From NCBI GenBank assembly GCA_011109175.1, contig RDEW01000031.1, forward strand, positions 480,764 through 528,859: a DNA stretch of 48,096 nucleotides. Direction: 5' to 3'. Within the stretch, counting starts at the first letter, position 1, and each line of letters begins with the position of its first letter. The translations under genes and the position numbers were made by a program. Below, piece by piece: positions 1 to 9,489 of the stretch. The notes under the pieces are model-generated. The model saw only the letters and a list, made by a program, of their open reading frames with translations, had not been told where the DNA came from and did not search any database. The DNA comes from Dicyema japonicum (lineage: Eukaryota; Dicyemida; Rhombozoa; Dicyemidae).

Positions 1-813
1 TTTTTTCTAAAGCGAGTCTTGTATATCGACCACTAGAATCACAACGAGGAATTCACTCGAATAAAGTTTTATTGTTTTTATTTTTAGTAATTTTTTTAAA
101 ACTTTGAAAAATTCTGGCAAATTCCCACTAAAATTAGAATATTTCTTTAAAAATGGCAAATCTGAGAATTGGCAAATTTAAGAGAGTTTATTGTAAAATA
201 TTTTCCATTAAAAATATTTTTTATTAATAAGCTAAAAATTTGTAACCAAAATCGCAGAAAGGACCCAAGAAGTATTGGATGCTCGTAGGATTCAATTCGA
301 ATCTTTCCAAAATTGGAAAACTCAGAGGACCATCTGTTACAATAAGCAGAATATGTGGTGATATTGATTAATCTATTTCATTAGAAAATCCAATAAATAA
401 TCTCTGTTTCATCTCAATATAAAATAACTTTCTATTTCTTCAATGACGACATCCCAAATGTTTATGTACTTGCAGTTTCTCTAGTTAAGTGTTCCTTGTC
501 ATCAACCTTTATCTCAATGTTGATTGATTGACCTGAAGCACATTTAGTTAACCCTTATTAAAGATTTAGTCTTTTCTAATTTATTAATCTCTTGAACACT
601 AATTTTTTGCCAAAAATATCATTTATATCAAATTTTATACGTGGAATCTAAACAGACCACCTCCTAACAAATCCAGAAGATAACTTAATGTGGTCCCTAA
701 TAGTCCTTACAAGACAATATAAATAAAATAACTATTAAAAAATCAGAAAGTTTTTCTTTTAAAAATTAGACCATCAAAGTTATATTCGTCATCATTGGGG
801 ACAAAATCGATAT
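1..813. other. AT-rich stretch, no clear gene
   Basis: No gene can be supported here. A plus-strand frame at 251-361 is open for 36 codons with coding-like composition (it contains IAERTQEVLDARR) and ends at TGA. It could be the last exon of a gene that starts outside the window, but it has no recognisable domain and no convincing upstream exon. The rest is AT-rich. Confidence 0.3.
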
Positions 814-2088
814 CTAATAATTAACCACCAAACTCAAACCAAAATCACTCTCAGAATCATCATCCAAAGCGCTTTCAAATTTTATCTGCTTGGTCTTTTC
901 GTCCTCTTTATTCGTCGTGGACACCTGAAAATTTATAAACTTTGTACGGTTTCTTCAAAATTAGGGCACATTAAAGGAGGATAAAATTCAGACGGTTCTT
1001 CAATGTTATTAAATAGATCAATTGACATTCCCCCGAAATCATCTTTCATAATATCCTTCCTAGATTGTAAATATGATAATGCGAAGCTACAGTCACAAAA
1101 CGTGCAAACCGTGGTTTCTCATAATCCTCATCACAAGAATCGCCAAAATCAACTTTATTTCCAGCCTCAAAATTAAATCCTCCATCTTTATTATGTTGGC
1201 GGCTGATTTCGGTCCAATTTCGGTCTTGAGGTTCTTTGTTCACGCTTGCATGGAACTCCGCTTCAATTTTTGGTTCAAACCTCTGCGATCTTCTGATTTG
1301 AGTTTCCGCATTAGCTTCATCTCTCTTATTCCGATATCTGTCACGAGTTACATCATCCCGTCGATCATATCTCCTAGGAGCTTCACGGCTCGAGCGTTCT
1401 TGCACGTGGTCTCTTCTATTGTAAGGGGTGTAAGCGGAATATGGCCTCCTATCAGGTCTTCCACGTATGGAAGAATGAAAATCGAAATTTGTGGAATAAT
1501 ATATCTTCCCCGACGAAGTTTTAGTAAAATCACATAAAACATCTACAAAATTAATGGACATTTACTTTCACCAACTGGTCTCTGACTCCGATGAATTCTG
1601 GGTCTATTTTGGGGGTATTCATAGACGTAATCCGATCTCGTATCCCTAAATGATTCCTCTTTGCGAGGGTTCTCGGATTTGGAGGCAATGTCAGTCCTTC
1701 TTGAGTATGGGAGATTAGAATCTGAGTCAAAGTTGCTATTATTATAGGATTTCGGAGCAATGTCAGTCCTTCTTGAGTATGGGAGATTAGAATCTGAGTC
1801 AAAGTTGCTATTATTATAGGATTTCGGAGCAATGTCAGTCCTTCTTGAGTATGGGAGATTGGGATCTGAGTCAAAGTTGCTATTATTATAGGATTTTGTC
1901 GCAAAGTCAGTCCTTTTAGAGTACGGGAGAATAGGATCTGGTTCAAAGTCCTCATCATTGTAGGGTTGGTGAACATATCGTGGTTGTTTCCTGTTGTAAG
2001 TTCTCCAGCTCTGAATTATAGAGAAATGCAACTGTATTTTTCTGTATTGGGGCGCGAATGATAACAGAGCCTGAGAAACCCTGCCCAT
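814..2088 (-). CDS. Unrecognised 401-residue protein with 24-residue tandem repeats
   Basis: Four exons read on the minus strand: 2088-1566, 1542-1110, 1086-948 and 924-814. They are joined by three introns of exactly 23 bases, each GT...AG, and every join keeps the frame. The product is 401 residues. Residues about 45-130 hold near-perfect 24-residue repeats with the core LPYSRRTDIAPKSYNNSNFD. The middle is rich in Arg, Asp and Tyr (RRYDRRDDVTRDRYRNKRDE) and the C-terminus is acidic (SALDDDSESDFG). I see no signal peptide, membrane segment or known domain. Such low-complexity composition is common in RNA-associated proteins, but I do not assign a function. The ATG at 2088 is the first in frame after an AT-rich stretch; an additional upstream exon is possible. 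Confidence 0.7.
1692..1979. repeat. 72-bp coding minisatellite, four units
   Basis: Units start at 1692, 1764, 1836 and 1908, a period of exactly 72 bases. The middle copies are almost identical and the outer one at 1908 is the most divergent. The unit length is a multiple of three, so copy number can change without breaking the unrecognised 401-residue gene in which it lies. Confidence 0.9.
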
Positions 2089-2890
2089 TCTGTTGTGCAG
2101 TCAAAATATCTTGTTGGACGGTCTATGTAAAGATTATTAGTACCTTGTAGTATTCCTCGTCTTCCTTGTTTTTTAGGGAAATTTCCTTAATTTTTTCGTC
2201 AAGTAGTTTTTCGTTCTAAAGTTAGTTAAAGGATTACTTCCTCATCAATCGTAAAATTTGACATTACTACTAGAAACTTTAAAATAAATAAATAATAAAT
2301 TTAAAAATAAAAAATCCATTTAATTTAAAGATTAAAAAGACATATTACAAGTTAGAATTAAATCTACGTTCGTTATTTACTTTATATTCTCTTTCCCTTT
2401 AGCGCATTAAATCGATACCGTCATAATTTTTAATTTGTCCTTTAATTTGATTTGTTAACTTTTTGTTCTTATATTACTTCCTCATTATTTTTGATAATTC
2501 CAGATTTTACTTAAATGTCCACTGATCATAGTGATAAGTCTTTTCATAAGTTCTCCAATATCAATTTACATATAATTTGGTGTGTTTATGAACTAGTTGT
2601 TATTAAATTTGGAATTTAAGGATTTCGAACTCGACAATTTTTATTGCTTAAAGTTTGATATCCAATGTCTTCTAAGTCTTTGATAATTAAATAATTGTCT
2701 TCTTATCCAGTAATTGTTACTGCAGGAAAAATCATCCTTGCAGTAATTCCCATTTTTTTATTTTAGTGTGAATGAACAAGTTGGATTCACGGACAAGAAA
2801 TTCCAAAAATTATAAATATTTATACATTTGGAAATTATAGGCTTTTGTTTATATTTTCAAAATTTTAATTCCAGAGTCTAACGCTACAAA
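2089..2890. other. AT-rich intergenic stretch
   Basis: This is very AT-rich sequence with many short homopolymer runs. I see no open frame, repeat or RNA gene that I can support. Confidence 0.5.
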
Positions 2891-3254
2891 AAAATAGTCA
2901 AGTGGTCCACTAATCTAAAAAATCGATTTCAATTTTAATCGATAACTTGTGTCGCATTTGTTAAACACTGTTAATCGCTTCCAACATTTTCTATTCTTTG
3001 CCTTGGTCCTTAGTGTATCTAGATCGTCCCCTAGGCTCAGTTTTGAGAGATTCTTATTTAGAATGGGTAAANAAAATAGTCAAGTGGTCCTCTAATCTAA
3101 AAAATCGATTTCAATTTTAATCGATAACTTGTGTCGCATTTGTTAAACACTGTTAATCGCTTCCAACATTTTCTATTCTTTGCCTTGGTCCTTAGTGTAT
3201 CTAGATCGTCTCCTAGGCTCAGTTTTGAGAGATTCTTATTTAGAATGGGTAAAA
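2891..3254. repeat. Direct duplication, about 182 bp, split by a single N
   Basis: Copy one (2891-3071) and copy two (3073-3254) are nearly identical and are separated by one N at 3072. They differ by a few substitutions, for example cactaat versus ctctaat near the start. The arrangement suggests two overlapping contigs or alleles placed end to end in the assembly rather than a real tandem duplication. Confidence 0.85.
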
Positions 3255-3324
3255 TAGTTGTCGGTCTTCCACGGAAACGACCGATTCCATAGCAATTGAA
3301 GTACACATCAATCATCTACCGGGG

Positions 3325-3662
3325 GATCAATGTCCAACCGTAGAATGTGACAAATTCCATCCACTTTTATATTTTTAGATAATTTCTGGCAGTGTCATAT
3401 AGTTTTGAGTTGTTTTCTTCGTCCAACGAATTCCAATTACTTTTAGGAGTTGATTTTGGTGGAATGAATCCAGTTTTTATAGCTCTCAGAAATGATCAAT
3501 GTCCAACCGTAGAATGTGACAAGTTCCATCCACTTTTATATTTTTAGATAATTTCTGGCAGTGTCATATAGTTTTGAGTTGTTTTCTTCGTCCAACGAAT
3601 TCCAATTACTTTTAGGAGTTGATTTTGGTGGAATGAATCCAGTTTTTATAGCTCTCAGAAAT
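3325..3662. repeat. Tandem direct duplication, 169-bp period
   Basis: The copies at 3325-3493 and 3494-3662 are almost identical, with a single difference seen (caaattcc versus caagttcc), and abut without an N. This is either a recent tandem duplication or an unresolved assembly overlap. Confidence 0.85.
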
Positions 3663-4870
3663 ATCCCAAGTCCCAAAATGGTAGGTTAGGAGTGGGAGAA
3701 CGAAAGTATTGAAAATTCTCCCGTTTTTGTTATGAAATTAACTTTGGTAAATGTGACCACATTTTCTTTAATGCGACCGTTGCTAAAATCTTAACATTTA
3801 TTACATCTTCTGAGTCTCCTAATAGTGATCTCACCTTCTTCGTGCTCAATTGATTTCGTTTTTCATGATTGATCTTGACTGTTTATTCTGGGTAGACGAT
3901 TAGTAACCTTATTTCAGATGTGGAGGGAATTGTCTACATTATGTGTTAAAGTATTCGTTCATCATCTGGAGTAAGGTTGGTATCACCCACATATATAATT
4001 AGTCAGCTTCTTATTGTACCCTGAATTCTCTTAGAGCGACTTCAAAATAACAAAACGGGCGAAAGTGAACCACCTTGTGGGACATCACATATACGAAAGG
4101 GTTTATTCTGAATATTCCTAATTCTTACAGATAGGATAGCACATCAACATCTTCAGGGACGATCATAAGTTTAGCTTTTTTCAGTGTATCAAAAGCCCGC
4201 GACATGTCTAAACTGAGGATATATTTTTTTGGTTTTTCTGGCAAATTGCATAAATATGGCATCCTCTTTTCAGTGTATCAAAAGCCCGCGACATGTCTAA
4301 ACTGAGGATATATTTTTTTGGTTTTTCTAGCAAATTGCATAAATATGGCATCCTCTTCCTTGCTGTGAGTATTTGTAGCATCTTTATTGAGATTTTTCTT
4401 CATAAGAGTGTTGAATTCTGAACATTATATTTCTCAAGATTGTTTGTAGTTCTTCTGGTGGATCCAATAATTTCATATTCTTTTCAGTATAAAACAAGCA
4501 GCTATCAATTTTGGTCAGTATTTGTTGTCAATCCACCATTCGCTCTTGCTTGGGTTATTAGGTCACATTTATATTTTCTACAAGGATAAGTCTATTTGAT
4601 TGTATAGACTGGGTTACCATACTCATCAGTACATGTCATGTTGCGTGTTGAGACGCAGTAGGTTGTAATAATTAAAATGTATTGCCAATCCAGCCTTTAC
4701 GTTCCAGTCACCAGCATTGAATACCAAATAGGTAGAAAGGACTTCTTTGTAGACAGATATGAGTGAGGATTAGAAGTATTGCAACGATTCAGGGTTTTTA
4801 GTAGCCTTCGCCTTTTGTTGGTGGATATATGTTGATTAGATTCTGTCTATAGTGTCTTGCTGAATTGAGA
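3663..4870 (-). mobile_element. Degenerate LINE (endonuclease and reverse transcriptase remains)
   Basis: The minus strand carries a decayed non-LTR retrotransposon in several frames. Around 4720 it encodes FNAGDWNVKAG, the Asp-Asn motif of apurinic-like LINE endonucleases, followed by YNQID. Around 4160-4210 it reads LDMSRAFDTLKKAKL, which is reverse transcriptase block A. Around 4060-4090 it reads VPQGGSLSPVLLF, the GxxQGxxxSP block, and near 3990 YVGDTN stands where the YADD active site should be, so the second Asp of the active-site box is offset or lost. Stops and frameshifts make it inactive. The sequence resembles the element on the plus strand at 22.5-24.4 kb. Confidence 0.75.
4181..4358. 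repeat. Tandem direct duplication, 89-bp period, inside LINE
   Basis: The segment 4181-4269 is repeated at 4270-4358 with one visible difference. It duplicates the reverse transcriptase block A of the minus-strand LINE and so shifts its frame. Confidence 0.85.
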
Positions 4871-5119
4871 ATCCGAAATCGCAATGACAGCCCGGTTGTA
4901 GAAAAAATGTATTTTTCATATTTCTCAATCATGTGTTCGGTAACTTTATTTTTTGTCAACAACAGGTATAAACACTATTACAATAAATACATCGAAAAAC
5001 TTACGTCCTTTCTGGGTTTGTTTAAGCCTTCTGACATTGAGTGTTCCAATAGTGAAAAGAATAGGAAAAATACATATGTGCGATAGAGGCACGTCACCAC
5101 TTCCGGCGAAAAATAAGCC

Positions 5120-5700
5120 AATTAATTGTTTTTAAGAAACATGTTTCAGAGGACATAAAGGAGATCAGGACTGTTCTAAATAATGTTTCCGGAGCATTTG
5201 CAGGATGGTTTCTGAAAATGAACAAACAAAAAACGTAGGTCGCAATTGTAAAAAAGAAACTCAATTGACACGAGAAATGGAGAACAAAGTCGGCTCACTA
5301 CTCGGTGATCGGGAAGATGTTCAGTGAAACATTATCGATTTTTGCACTTAAAAGACTAAAGTAAACGTGGCTAAAATATTCACACGTTTAACATCCAAAC
5401 GGTGCGTCTATATAATGCATTTATTTTGCCTATTTTGCTGTACAACTCAAGAACGTGGGGTTTGAATCAAACTTGTACTGAATACCTGAATGCTTTTCAC
5501 AGAAAACAACTGAAATCCCTATTGGATATATGCTAACCGAATCCATAACGGTGCGTCTATATAATGCATTTATTTTGCCTATTTTGCTGTACAACTCAAG
5601 AACGTGGGGTTTGAATCAAACTTGTACTGAATACCTGAATGCTTTTCACAGAAAACAACTGAAATCCCTATTGGATATATGCTAACCGTAAGTGATCAGT
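5120..5700 (+). mobile_element. LINE 3' fragment, plus strand
   Basis: Plus-strand frames read NVSGAFAGWFLKMN and then VRLYNAFILPILLYNSRTWG followed by YLNAFHRKQLKSL. This is the region downstream of the reverse transcriptase active site that is conserved in many LINEs (LYNAxxLPxLLYxSxTW...HRRxLRxxL). Stops and frameshifts interrupt it. The last part is duplicated in tandem. Confidence 0.7.
5401..5687. repeat. Tandem direct duplication, 149-bp period
   Basis: The segment starting at 5401 is repeated at 5550, and the copies diverge only after position 5687. It covers the YNAFILPILLYNS part of a LINE. No N separates the copies. Confidence 0.85.
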
Positions 5701-6517
5701 AGGGCGAATTTTATTTTGACTTCATAAATCTGAAATTTTGACCTAAAAATTAACTTTATTGAGAGGCAACGCAACGTCGATAATGTCGGCGGGNTCCACT
5801 TTGGATGGATGGCAGTTTTAAATATGCTTTACTGGGGATAAATTAACTGATTACTTTATTGACTTTACAATTTCAAGATAAATTTATCCACAAAAAAAAT
5901 TTTTTTAATATAAAGAAAAACTAATCAAAATCTTTATTAAAATACAGAATAATGTAATGTAAAAGGGCCTCAAGAGGCGTAGGTCCGGGTCGATGATCTT
6001 CACAAATCCAACGCTCCGTTGAATGATGATAATTGATCTCACGCAAGTATTTTATTTAAAAAATCAAAAAATTAAAAAAATTAAAATCAATAGAAATTTT
6101 GACTTTATTGGCATAAAAATTAAATTGATTAATATAATATTTTTGACTAAAAACTACTTTTTAATAAGTTTTAAACAATTTTAAAGAACATATAATTTTT
6201 TGACTTTATTGACAAAAATTACAATTTAACCGTTTTTACACTTTACGAGCACTCATGTTAAGTACCTTCAAGTATTCTCTTGAATGGCATAATGTGGACC
6301 ATGTGTTACCCAGAGATCTGATAATAAGTCATTGAGTCGTCAAAACTCTTTGATGTGTTTCACATTCAATGCTAAAAATTTCCATTGAAAATTCCCATTA
6401 AGATCCATCTCACGTGACTAAGAAAACTTACACACCACCTCCCAACTCTTGAGGGACTCATCATCTGGATGACACAAGAGCATTATTATATTAAATATTA
6501 TTTGCATGAACACAATA
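5700..6517. other. AT-rich stretch with an assembly N and some coding-like minus frames
   Basis: There is a single N at 5794. I see nothing supportable up to about 6240. Between 6517 and 6290 the minus strand has short coding-like frames (HPDDESLKSWEV, then MDLNGNFQWKFLALNVKHIKEF) that can be joined by an 18- or 27-base intron. They may be extra exons of the gene at 6518-7479 or of a separate gene, but I could not build a full model. Confidence 0.35.
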
Positions 6518-7479
6518 TCATATCTTCTGAATGGTAATCCTCACCAAATCTCTTTTCCAACTAGTAATTAGTGATTCGTCCACGGATGACCACGTGACTG
6601 AGATTTGGCGTGGATATTCAAAGAATTTGGAAATATCGCCAATGAGATCAAATTTGAAGGTAAAACTTCAATATAAAATCAAACCAACCATCGATTGAAC
6701 ATAAACCAATAACGGTTAAGCCACGTGAGCAAATGAAGGTTGTTAGGTACGATTCTACTCCACTTTCTCACATAATTGGAAGGGGGTGACTTTAACGGCT
6801 CCACGGCATTTGATCGGAAAACATTGATTGTTTTCTCAACCAGAACGGTGTAGTCAGCTTTCNTTAATGATTCGTCCACGGATGACCACGTGACTGAGAT
6901 TTGGCGTGGATATTTAAAGAATTTGGAAATATCGCCAATGAGATCAAATTTGAAGGTAAAACTTCAATATAAAATCAAACCAACCATCGATTGAACATAA
7001 ACCAATAACGGTTAAGCCACGTGAGCAAATGAAGGTTGTTAGGTACGATTCTACTCCACTTTCTCACATAATTGGAAGGGGGTGACTTTAACGGCTCCAC
7101 GGCATTTGATCGGAAAACATTGATTGTTTTCTCAACCAGAACGGTGTAGTCACCTTTCACGGAATTGCTATAAATTAAAAATTATGACAAACAGCTTTGA
7201 TTTGATGAGATTTATTTTGTAATATAGTTCAATGTTGAGTTTATTACGCAACTTTTCTCTCGGAAAGTCAAATTCAGAGTCTTCAATTGACGTTTTTTGT
7301 TCTATCAGATTCTCGATGTTCGCTAATAATTCAGGAAATGTGTTATTCATGATCTAATAAATGATATAAACTTTTACTTCAACATAAGAGTCAAAAAAGT
7401 TATCAATTTCGTGTATACACTCTTTTATAGCAATAAATACGGAGCAGTCCAAGTCTTCTCCACGTCCAATAGAAAGCAT
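6518..7479 (-). CDS. Unrecognised protein, about 197 residues, split by an assembly duplication
   Basis: The ATG at 7479 starts exon 1 (7479-7378). Then follow exon 2 (7353-7193), exon 3 (7167-6985) and exon 4, with introns of 24, 25 and 23 bases that all keep the frame. Exon 3 and the start of exon 4 occur twice (6572-6862 and 6868-7158), with an N at 6863 between the copies. Taking one copy, exon 4 is 6665-6518 and ends at TGA, giving 197 residues. The protein starts MLSIGRGEDLDCSVFIAIKE and is largely helical in appearance, with KTINVFRSNAVEP and FKFDLIGDISKFF. I recognise no family. The two copies encode FFEYPRQ and FFKYPRQ, as expected of two alleles. Confidence 0.6.
6572..7158. repeat. 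Direct duplication, 296-bp period, split by a single N
   Basis: Copies at 6572-6862 and 6868-7158 flank the N at 6863. They differ by at least one substitution that changes a codon. They duplicate an exon-intron-exon segment of the unrecognised gene at 6518-7479, intron included. Confidence 0.9.
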
Positions 7480-7689
7480 ATGATTTAAATTAAAAATAAA
7501 TTAATTTAAACAATTTATTAGTTATAATAAACTGTTAAGTCCATTCTTAGTATAATTTTATAAATTTAAATATTTGCATTTGCATATTCTATGTTATCGT
7601 AGTCTTCTATATTTCTGTGGATATTTTTTTGTCCATCAATTTTTTCTGATATTGGATGAAATCCTTCATTCTTATTTTAAACGAGGTGG

Positions 7690-8318
7690 CTATTAAGTTG
7701 GAGTTTTTACATTTAAAGCTAAATGTCCCACACCAAACTCCCACACTTTGAGCCGGATTCAATCCCAAATATGGTGGGTCCCTTAATGAAATATTTCTTT
7801 ATTTTTGTGAAATTCCATGTATTGACGAGTCTATTGCCCTCGTTGGTCTTAAGTTGTATGAATTGAAGGAAATGGATAAAATATACTTTCCAGCGATGCA
7901 CAGACGCTCAGTAAGGTCACTCGGGACGATGCCCACTGTGTAGTCCTCTACCATATAAAGACAAGAAACCGTCAGGAAGGTCTTCTGTATGGACATTTAT
8001 GTTCTCATAGGCACTGGGTAAAATAAGTTCGCAATGAGTAGATAATACCATTCATTGCAGGTTTTTTTATCAGCAGCCTTTATGTGGATTTGTCTACCAT
8101 CTTTCAGCAGAAGTGAGAACTTATTTGAACTCTCAGGGAAGGTGAACGACTCACAAGCCTCCATATTTGCTGGTTCAATGACAGTAGCTTCCATCTTTTC
8201 GATTCTATTTCCTTTGCAAATTACTAGTTTTGAGTATTTCTGTTCTTGGTATCCTCATCAGCCCACACTGACTTCTAAACACTAAAATATCCAATCAGAT
8301 CAAACGGTGGTCTTCCAT
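7690..8318 (-). pseudogene. PH-PTB adaptor-like gene (DOK/FRS2/IRS type), frame interrupted
   Basis: Reading the minus strand from about 8250, one frame gives YSKLVICKGNRIEKMEATVI, then FSLLLKDGRQIHIKAADKK and TCNEWYYLL. This is a pleckstrin-homology domain ending in its conserved Trp helix. Downstream come YTVGIVPSDLTERLCIAGKY (7955-7880), then LVNTWNFTKIKKYF and IFGIESGSKCG, then GTFSFKC. These match a PTB domain of the DOK/FRS2 type, where E(S/A)GxxC...GxFxF is typical. Such proteins dock to phosphotyrosine on receptors at the membrane. The domain pieces lie in three frames, and two or three of the shifts (near 8015, 7838 and 7725) are not explained by an intron. It is a pseudogene, or the assembly has single-base errors. 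A start at 8318 followed by a 24-base intron is possible. Confidence 0.5.
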
Positions 8319-8439
8319 AATATCACTGGTTGTGATTAAAACGTCCATACTACTTTCTATTCTAAATTCCTGATCAACCATAAGCCTATTATTTAATATT
8401 CGCATATTTTATTCGATTTATTAGACATATTTAATTATT

Positions 8440-9045
8440 AAATAAATATTTTATAATTTTTCTTGACTATTTTTAGTCCTCTTCAGAGCATTGGACAACC
8501 CACATGTCGATCTTAAGTCGTCGACAATATTACAAATTACCTCGGTCGGAGGCGTTGTACACTTATATGCAAAACCACAATATTTTTTGGGGTCGATCAA
8601 TAAATACATGTCTCCATTGTAAGTCAGGGAACATGTCGGTTGATCATTTAGTCACTCGGTACTGATCTATGCTCTGCCATGACTATTGTGGAGGCATAAC
8701 GAGGTAGTAAGAAGTCTTTATCTTCTACTATGCAATTAAGTATGGTATTCGCCACACCAGAAAGTTGCGGACTCATAAGGTGCAATCTGTAGTAGATAAC
8801 ACCAGAGTCCAAATCAAGGTAGACATCATAGAAGTTATGCATTACGTCTCAAGACTATTTGCAGACTGTGGAGGAAAAAGCAAGTATGACCTACTTGCAA
8901 TCGAGATGGAGCAGATGCTTGGTTGCAAGGTCCTCGTCATTCCAATAGTAATGACGTGGGAAGGAATTGCAACAAAGTACCACAAGGGTTATCTAAAACA
9001 GTTAAGGGTAGATAGGAAGCTAACTTTTTTTATTTTTGGTTAAAT
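8440..9045 (+). mobile_element. LINE C-terminal fragment, RRHNEVV type
   Basis: Plus-strand frames give CLHCKSGNMSVDHLVTRY, then RHNEVVRSLYLLLCN, then LRTHKVQSVVDNTRVQIKVD, then KSKYDLLAIEMEQMLGCKV and VIPIVMTWEGIATKYHKGY. This order is the conserved tail that follows the reverse transcriptase in one LINE group: a Cys-His motif, VDHLATRC, RRHNEVV and a final MTWDGIVTKYHK. Frameshifts separate the blocks, so it is inactive. A related fragment lies at 20.4-20.8 kb. Confidence 0.65.
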
Positions 9046-9489
9046 AAAGTGGGTTTAAAATAGATAGATACTTTATTAACATAACAAACTCGTTACTAAT
9101 TAAAAAGGGAGAAGCCACGAGTTGTACTGGTTGATGAGGTCTGGTTTAACGAGACACCATATATCTCCTCTTTCAATTATTGACCCCTTGCATCCAACAA
9201 GAATTATTTTTTCAAGTGGTGCAATATTTCTCAATGGATCTTGCACGTCTCTTATCACTTGGCGGTAATTTTGACTTTAAATCAAGTTCATATGCCAGTT
9301 TAATAGCATATCTCCTCTATTTATCGAGAAGATCTACAATAGTATTTCTCCCATCACTTTCAAACCATCCTTGGAAGCCATAAATCAAGATGGTTCTATA
9401 CAAGCTGTATGCACATAAAGAAAAGTTTCCGGACTCAATTGAAAACGTAGAAGCGATTTCAACATCGCCGTAGCTTTTTTCTTCTTTTT
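9046..9489. other. No gene seen
   Basis: This stretch lies between two opposed LINE fragments. Short open frames occur on both strands, but none has recognisable content. Confidence 0.4.

Noticed and set aside
1073-1537. A 154-residue plus-strand ORF
   Set aside because: It is the antisense shadow of exon 2 of the repeat-containing gene, whose frame is supported by three in-frame introns.
8648-8842. A minus-strand protein reading NFYDVYLDLDSGVIYYRLHL
   Set aside because: The plus strand encodes the ordered LINE tail RHNEVVRSL...KVDIIEV across the same bases, so this is an antisense shadow.
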